A stretch of 64,000 nucleotides of DNA from positions 1,065,001 to 1,129,000 of the forward strand of contig CAJNDS010002001.1 in assembly GCA_905221605.1 (NCBI GenBank), read 5' to 3'. A program made the translations under genes and the position numbers. How positions within the stretch are numbered: position 1 is the stretch's first letter; every line of letters begins with the position of its first letter. This document shows positions 29,938-41,700 of the stretch, in pieces. The stretch comes from Symbiodinium natans. Lineage: Eukaryota > Sar > Dinophyceae > Suessiales > Symbiodiniaceae. The notes beneath the pieces are model-generated. The model was not told the DNA's origin. It did no database searches and was given only the letters and a program-made list of their open reading frames with translations.

Positions 29938-30290
29938 GTGTCACGCAAACTCCTCAGGGTTACGCAGTCTGACTGGAACAAACAACTGTTGCCCCTGCCA
30001 AACTTAGGTGCGGTGGCTCGCGCACGGTGGCTCGCGCGCGGTGGCTCGCGAGGCTCGCGCGGTGGCTCGCGAGGCTCGCGTGCGGTGGCTCGTGCGCAGT
30101 GGCTTGCGTGCGGTAGCTCGCGTGCGGTAGCTCGCGCGCCGTGTGTAAATACCGTGCAAACTCCTTAGGCTTATGAAGTCTGGCTGGAACAAACCTTTAG
30201 GTTCTTGTGTTGTCAAGTGTTGCTCAGCCAATTTAGGTGCGGTGGCTCGCGTGCGGTGGCTCGCGTGCGGTGGCTTGGCAGTTCCCCAGA
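29938..30290. repeat. Duplicated block with gcggtggctcgcg repeats
   Basis: A block (caaactcct...tctgactggaacaaac...ttaggtgcggtggctcgcg) occurs twice, at about 29,945-30,140 and 30,155-30,290. Each copy ends in several 13-15-base units of gcggtggctcgcg. The copies have diverged at scattered positions. Confidence 0.85.
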
Positions 30291-30299
30291 CCATCCAGC

Positions 30300-30480
30300 A
30301 GCGCCGTTTTGGGAGCTGCTAGATCTATCAGCGGCTGATAGGTCGATTTAAGAAAGCAAAATGATGCTATCAGCGGCTGCTAGGGTCTATCAGCGGCTGA
30401 TAGAGGTTAACAGCGCCGGTTTGGAAGCTGCTAGGGCTAGCAGCGAGCAACTGCTAGCTGCCAGCAAGCAGCGAGCAAAG
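30300..30480. repeat. Short tandem ctatcagcggctgctagg repeats
   Basis: Imperfect units around tatcagcggctgatagg and gctgctagg. Many contain small inverted repeats such as ctatcagcggctgatag. Confidence 0.7.
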
Positions 30481-30654
30481 GTCGATATCAGCGGGCAAGA
30501 TATGAAGGCCAACAGGAGCAGAGTGCTCCTATGTTGATGATGCTCATGATTGCAGAGTTTAAAATGTCGATATGGATACGCTAGCTACGATGTGTCTACA
30601 GATCTGTCGACAAATTTGTCGCATGAATACCGGCCACTGCACTGCTTGCAAGTC

Positions 30655-31072
30655 GAATATATCATATATCTAATATAATATAACAGAATACACTACAATA
30701 TAATATAATATAAATATATCTCTATATATAATATAATATAATATAATATAATATAATATAATATAATATAATATAATATAATATAATATAATATAATATG
30801 ATATAATATAATATAATATAATATTATATTATATTATATAATAAAATGTAATAAAATATAATATAATATAATATAATATAATATAATATAATAAAACATA
30901 ACATAATAAAATAAAATATAATATAATATAATATAATATAATATTAATAGATAAGATAAGATAAGATAATATGATATGATATAATATACAATGTAATATA
31001 ATATTATATATATATATATTGATATATATATATATACATATATGTATATATACATATATATATATGTGACAT
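30655..31072. repeat. AT-rich microsatellite (ATAAT)n
   Basis: About 400 bp composed almost wholly of A and T, mainly the pentamer aatat, with ataaaat variants, agata units near 30,950 and a ta/catata stretch at 31,000-31,070. Very different from the GC-balanced flanks. Confidence 0.95.
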
Positions 31073-31984
31073 GCTGCCATATGTCGGGCCAGGATTCGTA
31101 TAGCGACCTGCACCCCGGGCCAGTGTAGGCAGGCTTCGTTGCCATGTCCCAGCAAGAGATTTTCCAGGATTGCGCTGACTCGAAGGAGACACTCACTGGC
31201 ACAGAGGACGCTCTTTTGGCACAAGAGGCAATATATGGACTTGGCATGCAGCATCGTGAAGCGCTTGCTTCCTGCTAGTCAAGCCACATGCGTCTAGGCC
31301 AAACGCAGAGGAACACACACCCGCCAGATACCGAGCCGGTTTCCTAACTCTGAATGTGCTGTGTCCGGCTTCAGCGCATTATAGGCTGTTATGGGATCAC
31401 GTGTGTCGCTTCCTCGGGTTCCTGCGGATAAGACTGGAACCCTCGCACTACATACAGAGTGTAACATTGTCATCCACGTTTGCAGAACTCTGTGTGTCCC
31501 AGACTTGGGACCGAGTCGGCTCTTTTATGGCTACCTTTGAAAGTAACCAATTCAATGATGCTTTCTGAGGGGACTTGGTCACTGGCAATGCATGGTGTCC
31601 TCGAGCACGCTGAGTTCCTCGCGCAGTATGGTCGAGGACAGGGCTCGCAGGAGTGGACTTCTGCCATTGATTCACAGTCTGATAAGGGCATTGTACCTGT
31701 TTGGCAAGTGCGTACTGGTGCTTTCTTAGGCGGTGGCAGTGAATGGGCTGCAAGGCCTGTGCGCGTTGATGTCGAGCTCCATCGGCGAGTGCAGACGGCA
31801 ACACCATGCAACACTGCAAGTGCAGGCACATGTGAGCATATATTGCAGACGCATCTGAGGATGTGCGACGCCTTATCGTGCTTGGGGCCCGACTGGCTCC
31901 CATAAAAAGAAGAAGAGGGCTGACTGCTTACTCTACGTGTGGACAAATTGCTGTCAGGGGCACGAATCAGCGCCTGTACAACCC
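31073..31984. other. No gene supported
   Basis: Overlapping open frames exist on both strands (e.g. plus 31,480-31,905), but neither shows recognisable domains or exon structure. Confidence 0.3.
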
Positions 31985-32329
31985 TGCGGTCCGTCTGCCG
32001 CTGGCACCTGTTCTCCTTCTGCCACGATCTCAACGCCTGCAATATAGAGCGGTTGGATGTGTCCACAGAGGTAGACACCGTTGCGGGACTTCCAAAATTA
32101 AAGTCCGTTCTCTGCAGCGTTGCGCGCATGGATCCAGTGCAACTTCAGAATCTGTGCGCATTCTCGAGATGACTTCTCCTTGATTTGGCGTCCGAAGGTG
32201 GACGTGCTTGCGGAAGTTCTTGCCTTTGGCAATCTCCGGAGTAGTCTCGATCGGAAAAATGCTCTTGTAGAAGTCATACGCGGTGCCGTGGACGAGGTAT
32301 TTGGGAACCTCTGGCGGTGCAAGCGGCAT
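31985..32329 (-). pseudogene. Broken Tpt1/KptA-like fragment
   Basis: One minus-strand frame gives VPKYLVHGTAYDFYKSIF, then GKNFRKHVHLRTP and SRMRTDSEVALD, which parallels the HGT...I...RxHVHL...V segment of Tpt1/KptA ADP-ribosyltransferase-fold enzymes. The match continues only by changing frame (HARNAAENGL, then FNFGSPATVSTS), so at least two frame breaks or unrecognised introns are needed. The N-terminal LRH and QGH parts were not found. It may be a decayed relative of the Tpt1 fusion at 1,013-2,965 or an exon set of a host gene. I favour a remnant. Confidence 0.42.
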
Positions 32330-32342
32330 CAGGACTTCTTCA

Positions 32343-32705
32343 TCCTGAGGATGGGCCCCCCCCCTTTGGGCAAAGTCTTCAAGGTAAAGTAATGTTTAGA
32401 GTCGCCCTTAAGCCCCCCTTTTTTCAGCCCCTTTAAGCCCTTCCCCTTAAGCCTCTTCTAGCCCCCCCCTTTAAGCCCCCCCCCCCTTTCACCTTAAGCC
32501 CCCTTCAAAGCCCCCTTGAAGCCCCCCTTCAAGCCCCCCTTGAAGCCCCTTTTAAGCCCCCCTTGAAGCCCCCTTTAAGCCCCCCCTTCAAGCCCCCTTC
32601 AAGCCCCCTTTAAGCCCCCCTTTAAGCCCCCCTTTAAGCCCCCCTTTAAGCCCCCCTTAAGCCCCCCCTTAAGCCTCCCCTCAAGCCCCCCCTTAAGCCC
32701 CCCTT
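32343..32705. repeat. aagccccccttt minisatellite
   Basis: About 30 units of 10-13 bp around ttaagccccccc, more regular toward the right end. Its complement encodes a false GGLKGGLKG frame. Confidence 0.93.
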
Positions 32706-33293
32706 TGAGCAAAGGCGATGGGCCCATCAAGTTCATCCTTGACAGCTGACATGAAGTGTCCTTGAACAGTGGCAAGAGGTCTGTCAGTGCGGAAGATCTG
32801 CTCTGCCCTTGGTCCCTCAGTGCGTGGGGGCATGCTGTCATGGAGTCTCCCCTCAGGGACTGTTCACCAATGCTGCGTGGTTTTCACTGCCATAGGCATT
32901 ATAAGGTTAGAACTGGGCCGTCCCCCACCCCGGCTTCCCTAAGTGAATCCTACAAACCGGCTAGGGGTTTTGGTGAAGGGGATGGGACATCCCCTTGGGC
33001 CTGGAATGTCCTTTATAGTGCTGTTGTTCGCTTTGTCCAGCAAAAACGCCGTGAGCATGCGGCAGCCAGGTGATTGCCCTGCGGCATACCGTGGCGATGA
33101 ACGTTGGACCTTCACTTGTCATCAAACTGGTTTTTTTTTTGACTGACGCCTCTTTACTACATCAGTAGCACAGTAGGCCGGTCTTGTTGGGCTCGACGTA
33201 AAGGGTGAAACAAAGTCAGCGCACACAATCCGCCAGACACACCAAGCAACCACCAAGCAAACAAACACCAAAGAAACAAAGCGAGCAATCGCG
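32706..33293. other. Unique spacer, nothing recognised
   Basis: No defensible ORF. 33,225-33,290 is CA/AAAC rich. This is the outer edge of the decayed repeat block that follows. Confidence 0.3.
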
Positions 33294-33572
33294 CTGAACT
33301 ACTAGATACCCCACGGACTCAGTACTCGAAGTCGTCAATGAAGTCCCGGTTCACAAGGAAGCACAGAGCTTGTGGGGGAATCGCAAATTGCGACATTGCC
33401 AGATTCTCAAAACCACCATCATGTAGCCACTGGTGCGACAGCGGTTATTCAAACCGAGGTCATCAGAAGAGGTTCGGATCACGTACTCGTTGTCAAGGAC
33501 AGACAACCGACACTCAATGGCGAAAGGATGTTGCAAGTCAGACTCCCTAGGGGGGATGAAAGATGTGCATAT

Positions 33573-33920
33573 GCCCCATGGTGGTCAGCCAGTGGGGACT
33601 TAACAGCAAGAACAATCAAGGCAAGACCGGCCCAGGGCACTCCATGGTGGTCAGCCAGTGGAGTAGCTCCGAGCTCTGGGTGCTCCATTCACCTTGGCGT
33701 ACAAGTGCCCACCCAGAGAGGTGTCCGCGCCCGGCACAGGGGGCATATGCCCCATGGAGGTCAGCCAGTGGGGACTTAACAGCAAGAACAATCAAAGCAG
33801 GACCGGCCCAGGGCACTCCATGGTGGTCAGCCAGTGGAGTAGCTCCGAGCACAGGGTTCTCCAGTCAACCTGGCGTACAAGTGCCCACCCAGAGAGGTGC
33901 CCGCGCACGGCCAGAGGGGG
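33573..33920. repeat. 176-bp tandem duplication
   Basis: Two head-to-tail copies at a 176-bp offset (gggacttaac at 33,595 and 33,771), each containing ggtcagccagtgg twice and ending near the gtgcccacccagagaggtg motif. They differ by few substitutions, so the duplication is younger than the pseudogene decay. Confidence 0.85.
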
Positions 33921-34124
33921 GGCGAGAGTAGCTGCAGCTACCGATTCCACGGGGAGAGTCCACAGCGAGTTACCAAACCCTTAACGCCACAGGGTTTATA
34001 ATGACAACGAGGAACCTCCCAGTCCAGGCATCTCACACAAGGCCACGCAACCTTGGCGCTGGCCTGCGCATCGGCACGCATCAGGTCCCTCCAAACCCAA
34101 ACCCGCGAGGTACGTCGGTAAGGA

Positions 34125-34142
34125 GATGGGAGGGCTCACATC
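34125..34142. repeat. GG-loop hairpin, one mismatch
   Basis: GATGGGAG-GG-CTCACATC: the degenerate member of the hairpin family, with one unpaired stem position. Confidence 0.6.
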
Positions 34143-34377
34143 ACATTGGTGCCGAAGTGCAAGGATCTCCATGGTATTGCTACTTTGATCCAATCAGAGC
34201 CTTCAGGTAACATCCACGCGGGCGGGGAGCCCACTTGCCCTGCCGCAGGCCAAGCTCAGACGAGGGTGACCCTCTAGAGTCTCAAGAGGGCCAGGTTGTT
34301 CTACAAGTGGGGAATGGCTCCCTGCCAAGTCAGCGGGTGCATAATCTCCACGTAGAAGTGTCCACAGCCAGCGCGCC

Positions 34378-35224
34378 GAACTGCTAGGTCACCCTGTGCA
34401 CTCAGTACTCGAAATCGTCGAAGAGGCCGGGAGCACACATGTAGCACCGAGTGCGCAGGTGCGTCGCAAAAGGCGACGTTGCCAGATTCACAAAACCACC
34501 ATCATGCAGCCACCGATGCGAATACATTCAGCACCAGCCAAGGCCGTTCACGAGAAGGTTCACAAGTCCGCCATCACAGGTGGGGCATAGTCGTGCCTTG
34601 GCACGGGACGTTGCAGGTGTCAACCTTCTTGATCCGAAGTATAAAGTTGCCCCATGGTGGTCAGCCAGTGGGGACTTAACGGCAAGAACAAAGGGTAGGA
34701 CCAGCCCAGAGCACTCCATGGTGGTCAGCCAGTGGAGCCTCTCCGAGCACAAGGCGCAACGTTCTTTTGACTCGTCCGACGGCCAAAGCAGGCTTGACTG
34801 CTTCGTTCCAATCAGAGCCATCAGGTAAACCCAAGCAGGCGGGGACCCCACCTGCCCCGCAGGAAGCGGGAGAGTCCCCCAGTCGAAACTTCGCACTCAA
34901 GGCCAAGCAACTATCTCCTTGGCCGGTGAGGGTTGAGGGTTCAATAACCAGAATCAGACCCTCCATGCCCAAACCGACAGACGTCGGCGAGGAGATGTGA
35001 GGGCTCACATCACGCTTGGCCACCTACCGATGGGGAGGTAGTCATGTATGGCTGCTTTGACGCAAGCAGAGATATACACCCAAGCAGGCAGGGAACCCCG
35101 CAGCAACCCAAGCACAGGCGAGAATGGCTCTCGTGAAGGCCAGGTTGTCCACAGGTGCTCGATGGCACATTGCCAGGGAAGTGGAAACCTGATCTCCGCG
35201 TAGAAGTGTCCACAGCCCAGAAGC
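34378..35224 (-). pseudogene. Decayed tandem copy 2 of the 329-aa cluster gene
   Basis: A second unit beginning at the same repeat boundary. Minus-strand pieces read LLLGCGHFYAEIRFPLPWQ and CAIEHLWTTW (intact gene: LLLPGCGHFYVENMHPLPWQ, GAIEYLWSNL) and SPHISSPTSVGLGMEGL. Broken by stops and indels. The atggtggtcagccagtgg element recurs near 34,652 and 34,718. Confidence 0.72.
34994..35011. repeat. GG-loop hairpin
   Basis: Perfect 8-bp stem GATGTGAG / CTCACATC with a GG loop, in decayed copy 2 at the position equivalent to the hairpin in the intact gene at 46,049. Confidence 0.82.
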
Positions 35225-35756
35225 AGCATCCCCTAGCTGGTCTCTCCCAATTGGCATGACGCCGTTGTACGACAAGGGGGTGTCACCGTCCAGACGAGAG
35301 ATGGTCAACACTCAAGTCCGAGGGGTTCACACACGGTCGTAGCACATAGAAGCGGGCAACCTGCCCACCTAGAGGGGGCAGAGGAAAGGAAGATTGGCCG
35401 TTTTACCGATGACAAAGCTGGAACATCCAGGCAGGACCGGTCCAGGGTAGTCCGTGGCAGATGGCCAGTGGAGCAACCACGAAAGAAAGGCCCCCCGTTC
35501 CCACAGGCACACCGCGGGGCCGACCCAGAAGGGTGTTCACAGCTGCAAGCTGTAAGCACACAAAAGACAAGCACGATCCAATCCGTGGCATAGACCACGA
35601 GAGGGTTGCCAAACCAAGAGTATCCCGAGGTAGTCTTGCGGCATGTATCGGCGAGGAGATGTGAGGGCTCACATCACGCTAGGCAGCATGCCATGAAAGG
35701 ACTCAATGGTGCGTTCGCATGGCGTCAGTAGGAGCCCTCAGATGACAGTTTGCTGT
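35225..35756 (-). pseudogene. Decayed partial copy 3 of the 329-aa cluster gene
   Basis: Contains the ttggcatgacgccgttgtacgacaaggggg segment, which corresponds to part of the intact gene near 46,315-46,360, and the shared hairpin near 35,658. Overall shorter and more diverged than copies 1 and 2. It ends just before the stop of the 3112-aa ORF. Confidence 0.6.
35658..35675. repeat. GG-loop hairpin
   Basis: Perfect 8-bp stem GATGTGAG / CTCACATC with a GG loop, identical to that at 34,994. Confidence 0.82.
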
Positions 35757-38700
35757 CTATTGCCAGGAGCCATCCCAGTCCGGACGCCGGGAGCGATGGC
35801 CAGCTGAGGTGGTATGGGAACGCTTCCCCTTTGCGGTACGGCTGGGCATGACCTGCATTGGAGGCAGCTCTTGCTCATCAACCCCCCACTCAGGGATGCC
35901 GTCCGGAATGGGGATACGCATGTATCTTGTCATTGAGGTTTGGGCCGCGAGCCACATCACCCGGACAGCTTCCTGGATTTGCCTGTACTGCACAACACCT
36001 TCGTCCTTATACTGAAAGGGGAAGGAGGTAACTGCAGCACGCAGGGCCGAAGGATCAGGGTCCTTGGGGGTGCCATGACAGTACATCCTAAACCAGAAGC
36101 TGTTGAGTCGCTGCTTGGTTGGATGTTTGGCTCGCATGAGCCCCTTAATGGCAGCCCAATGAGCAGTGGCTGCGTCATACCACGCATTTTGGGGACGTTG
36201 GGGCCCATGCTTGGTGGGTGTGGTGCTGATCCCTTTCCAATGCGCATCAAAGATGACTGGCAGCCGGAAAGGGGCGGAGACATCCACTTCTCGCAAAGCT
36301 GCAAGGTCAGTGGTTCGCAGCTCCGAGAAGCGCCAATCATTCACCTGTGCCTCGGGTTCGTCCTCCGCGTCTGACATGTCATCCATCGGGCAGGGAGAGC
36401 CTTCGTTAGTTTCGGAAGAGATGCTGACGACCTCCGGCGAGGTTGCTGCAGTGTTCGCTTCCACAGGCGCAGCACAGGGCGAGGAGAGCAAGCACTCTAG
36501 GGGCAACACTCGCCGTAGAAAAACAGCCATTCTGTGAGAAGTGTCAGGCCATTCCAAGTTAAAAACTGACCAAAAATGTTCAATGTTTTGGTTGGCCACC
36601 GAGGCCGCAAGAGCAAGCCGGATGGCGTCAAGGAAATGGGCAGGGGGGAGGTCCGGCCTAAATTCTTGATAGTGCCTTTGCCCAAGTGTCTGTGTGCCCT
36701 GCAGCGTGATGCCTAGGAACGTATTCAGGCTGGGCTGGGCAAGCCTGGCCGTTTCCACGTCCGTGTGCTTAGCAGCTGCGGCCCATGCCTGCAAGGCTTC
36801 TTGGGAGGCTTGGCCAGTGACTTGTGGCAGTCCACTGTGCGCGTCCATCACATATTTGGTAGTAGGGCACGTGGGACACCGATAAGCGCGGCCAGCCAAG
36901 AAGGCCACCATGGCTGCAGGCGGCACATTGATCTGCAGGTCAGTAATTTTATTGTCAGATTCAGGAAAACCAATAACAATGGGCAGCCCTGCCGTACGCT
37001 CCAGGGGACCTTTTTGGTGGGACTCGAATGCGAGCAGAAGTGCACCCAGCCAATAATCTGGGTCAGCGTAGCTGAGCATTGCAGGAAAACTGGCATTGAT
37101 GACACTCGGCAAGTCCGACACCGCAAAGAAAAGATCCGCGATGTACTGCGCTGTGGTAAGAAAGCCATACCCCACCAGGGACTCCGAAAGCCTCGCTTTG
37201 TCCAGCTGCGGGACCGGGCAATCCAACATTTCAGCAAGGTCGAAATGCTGCAATGCCCCCGACAATCTAAGGCACTGCGTGATGATAGGGTCATAAACCT
37301 TCAAATACGCTGCCGGAAACGTTTCAGGCAGATGCAGTAGCGTGTCAGCGATTCCGATCATATCCGAGTCTTGCAGCTGGTTCGGTATGCCGTTCAAAAA
37401 CACCTCATAGGCCCTATATGCCCGAAGCTGCTGGCAGTGTGTTGTGAGGTGTTGCGAGTCACGCAGGTTCATGTAGGGCCGAGGTTTGACATTCTTACCA
37501 AAGTGATGTCCCGCTGCAAGTGCGCGCCACATGAGATCACAGACCGAGACTGTGTTGCTCTGCATGATGGGTGCGCAGGCTGGGGCGCTGGGATCGCGGG
37601 TGCCGCTGGGCTCGCTAGGCCCTCGAGGCTTGGCTTTTGGTGGTTCCAGCTGCTGAGAGCCGTCTTTGTCCAAAGCGAGAGGCCGACTTTCCTTGCGAGC
37701 TTGGACAGCGGGCACAGGCCTGGCGGGGATGGGCGTCAGGCCATGGGGAGGCATAGGGAGATCCGATTTTGGTTCCGTCAGGCCAAGTGAGTCCGTGGGA
37801 GACTTAGCGCAAGGGGGCTGTGACGCCTCAACCGTCCTAATCCCATCCGGAGATGCTGTGTGCGTGGGCCGTGTCCGGGGGCTGGGTGGACGTCGTACGC
37901 CAGGCGGCGGGTCCCTAATGTTGCCGCCACTGCGGGGTGGACACGAGGCGGCGCTACCCCCTCCGATCCTGTGATCAACTTCACTAGAGGGAGTCGTCAC
38001 ACAAGCATCCAGAGCAATAGGACTCGCGGCCGGCACAACCGCAGGCTCTTTCGTTGCAGGCTCCTTCGTCAGTGGTCCTCTCTCCCGCGTTGGGGCGCCG
38101 CAAGGGGTGCGGGAAACGTCCCGTCTAGCTGGCGGAGGCGGGCTGACAGCTGCCGCAATGGAGCCCCTCGCGGCCCGAGGCTGGAGCCATGGTGTACCCC
38201 ACCGCTCGCCATGGCGCGCGTTTGTGGTAGCCTCGCCTTGGGCTGGCGACTGCTGCGGCGTAGGAACCTCGACTGCAGTAGCAACTACCACGTCGGGACT
38301 GTTACTACCCGCGGGCACAGGGCCGTTTCCCGGAGAGTCCACATCAATCGCAGTTTCGGAGGCAGCCTTCCCCGTACGAACAGGTAGGAGGTGAAGACCA
38401 CGGGGGGCTCGCAGTATGCCGGCCTTGTGTTCGAAAGCCGGGTCAGCGCGTTGAGCCGATCCCCGCTTGGGCGGCATCCTAATGCTGGTGTCCCCTAGCA
38501 AGCAGGTGAGGTACTGGGCGACCCCATCTCCTTCCCTCACCGGCTGGAAGGGGACACAATACACAGCATTGGGCAGGGGCTCCAGGACGAAGCCGCGCGT
38601 TTGCAGACTAACAATGGTGCCCGAATAGGAGTTGGAGGTGAAAGAGGGACTCCCCCATCCTTCTTGCTGAAGTGTGCGGTAAAAAACCTCCCGCTTATCT

Positions 38701-41700
38701 CCCCAGGTGGCCTTCAAAGCCCACGCTTGATGCAGGGGTGGTGTTCCAAAGAGGTCCAGCCCAACTTTGCGTTCCGCAGGCAGCACGATGCTGGCTACTG
38801 TCCGTTCTCGGAAGGCTTGCTTGTGTAATGCCGTTGCAATGCCAGGGCCATCCATGCTCCACAAGCTGGCTTGTGTGCGCACATATTCAGCGCAGTCAAT
38901 TAGGCCCCCGGTTGCGCAGGCCGCCATTTGGAAGCATGCACCTATACCATCAGAGTAGTGCGGTGCCACGAAAACCAAAGCCCCAAGCCCTCTCGTGAAG
39001 GAGGAGGTGGCTCGGGCAAACCCTGCCTCGCTACTAAACAGGAATCCAGAAGCCCGACATGTCACAAAGACACATATCCCAAATGTGGGGCCAGTGGAGC
39101 AGGCCGTGGTGATAGCGCCGAAGAAGCGTTTAAGGGACCCTATGCGATTCATGAGGAAGGTCCGAAACGTCACAAGGCTCCAAGTGTTGGGCGCGCCAGT
39201 CAGCGGGAAGTCTTCCGCGGTTTGGCAGGCTTCAAGTAGGCTCATATCGTCATCGCCCAGTGGGTCTGCGGGGAGACTCAACTGCAGCATAAACTTCATT
39301 TGGGTAACAATCCTGGCATACTGAGAGACCATCCCGATAGGGGAGTCAGGATAGACCTGGTGCCCAAAAGTGAGCACAATGTCCGCCAGGACCATGCTGA
39401 GGTCGTAGCTTCTGCCTATTTTGGTTTGGGTCTCATCCTGATCTTGCACCCGTACCCATCGACACGTTTCCATCCACCTGCCTGCAAGGCTACGCAGTGG
39501 CCGCCCGAGCAGGTGCTGCATCGTGGGACCTGGTGGCATACGTAGCCGAGGGACCCTGCCTATCAGCTCGAAGCGGCACGCCTCCGAGTACCGACATGCG
39601 TATAGAATGGCAGCAATCTCAGGAGGGAGGCGCATGGATGAACAGAGCGAGAGGTTGACAGCCGGTCCGACAATGGCCTTCAGCCCGGCGGCCTGCATGA
39701 CTGTCTCGGCTTGCTTCGGTTTGACGATGCTTATACAGAGAATCGATTCCAGCATCGAGACCGCTGAGAACAATACCTCAGACGCTCCAGAGGAACGGTG
39801 GGGCTTGCCCCAAGAGGGCATCTCGCCTTGTCCCTTTTTCCACGGGCCGGAACTTTGGGCCGTTTGCCGCAAAAGGGCCGCAGGCAAGGTGGCTGGCGTG
39901 TGGAGGTCGGCAGGGACCGCATTGAGGCCACAAATCTTTTGCTCCAACAACTCCGTGACGAAGTGGTAATTGGGTCGCGATCCTCCAGCGGGCTGTCTGT
40001 GGTCGCCAATCATGACATCAAGTGCATGCTTGATGTGCGCCAGAATGGTGTTGGAACCAGGCGTGCCCAATTGCTGGGCTTCATCTCGGAGGAGCAACTC
40101 AACATCCTTTAGACGGTTAATGAGCTGCGAGTAGGGAAAGCTAAGCCTTGCCACAATCGTACCATGTGTCGTGGCTACAAGTAGCCCCCGGTACAAATCG
40201 TGCACATCAAAAGGGAGCTTATGTGTGTCCTTCTCCTTGTTACCCGGTATGCGAACGATGCGGCTGCGAACAAATTCATTGCTAGCAGTCGTGAGCCTAT
40301 CAACCGCTTCGACATAGGCCCGAACCGATTCATTGCCATGAGCGGTGTACAGGGTGAGCCGGCTCGTCAGGCACGCAAGGAGTACTCCTAGAAACGCGCA
40401 GGATCGTGTCTTCCCGCTGCCGGGCGCACCCGTTATGAATACAGAAGTACGATTAGCGGCCAGGCCGTACGAGCACGCTCCCAGCAGCGCTGCCAGGTGT
40501 CCGTCCGCCCCCCAAAAGGTATCACAGAGGCACGTAAGGAAGGCGGGACCAACCGCGAGCGCAAAGATGCTGGCTCGAGTCCTCGGATCGTGCTCGTTGC
40601 TCAACGAGTCATGGGACAGGCGTAGACACTCCGCATGCCACAGCGCAGGAGTCCGGGCGTCCTCTTGGCCGGGCAGCGGAGAGTCAGGCAGCGTAGCTAA
40701 CACGCCACTCAGCAGCGTCGGCGTCCATTCTTTGCGATAGGATTGTTCCTCCGCAAGCCAAAGGTTGAGGAAGCTTTGCAAGGGGTTGGAAGCCCCCGGA
40801 CCCGCAGTAAGCGATGCCTGCGCAGCTTGCGTTTCGTGCTTGCCTCTGAAGACTTGGCAGACCTCCGGGTGAATGAGCTGTGCCCATGTGTCGTGCCAGT
40901 TCCCTCTCACCACTAGCCCGATAAGGAGGACAAGCACTAAATCTGTGAGAAAGCCCGGCAACCACTGTGGCTGCCGGATGGCATCAAGAGGCGAGTCTTC
41001 TAGCGGAACGCCCAATGCAACATGCTGCCTTTCCCTAGGCATGTGTAACAGAGCATCCCAAAGCGGGGTAGAGGCTCCTCCGGGCAGAACCTCAAGCTGG
41101 CTGACTCTCGGCAGTGAGGGTCGTTGCGCGAATTGGTTGTGCTGTTCATCAGTCAAGAGCAGGGCAATGGTTATATTGACTGGCTGCATGGCCTTACTTT
41201 CTCCAGGGCCGGTGAAAAGCTTCTTCGGGGCAAGGAGCTCTATAAACATGCCTGGGTAGGCCACATCCCCCTTGTCTTCTCTCAAGGTAACCAGCAAAGC
41301 AGTGCCCTTGGCCGGCACTTTACCAGCGACAGCAAACCACTTTTTAGCCCAGTCAGGGACATCCGCCAACTCCGGTGTAAGGAGCATGACCGATGCCCTT
41401 GGGTAAACTCGATGGAGAAGGCAGATTGGCCATGTATGCGTGCCGGGCTTTATCGCCACAGGGGTGGCGGCCCGCTTGACCGCAGCTTGCTCTGGGTAGT
41501 GATACTGTTCCGAGGGCTCCTCCTCGATTTCTGCTTCCGAGGCCATGGCTAAAAACTGATAACCCAGCATGTCAACCAGGCGCTCTAACGACAGGTGGGG
41601 GAGCCACATACCCAAAACTAGTTTCATCGTGGGACCAAGTTCATGATACGGGGGCGGCAAATCAGCCAGATGCGGCTTGGCATCCGTCAGGAGGACTTGG

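Larger units (their letters stand above)
33294..34377 (-). pseudogene. Decayed tandem copy 1 of the 329-aa cluster gene
   Basis: About 1,084 bp, opening with a ctactagatacc...cactcagtactcgaa-like segment that restarts at 34,378. Minus-strand fragments match the intact 329-aa protein at 45,608-46,597: TMEILALRHQCDVSPPISLP and TYLAGLGLEG here against TMEILPLLL, RDASPRISLP and TYLMGLGSGG there. Frames are broken by indels and stops. An internal 176-bp tandem duplication (33,573-33,915, atggtggtcagccagtgggg...) expands this copy. Confidence 0.72.

Noticed and set aside
31470-32129. 219-codon minus-strand frame and the opposite 141-codon plus frame
   Set aside because: Ser/Arg/Thr-rich without domain or paralog; the only meaningful similarity in the area is the Tpt1-like piece just to the right.
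33573-33920. Direct repeats considered as a CRISPR-like or att-site array
   Set aside because: Only two 176-bp copies with near-identical interiors; a simple tandem duplication inside a decayed gene in a eukaryotic genome.
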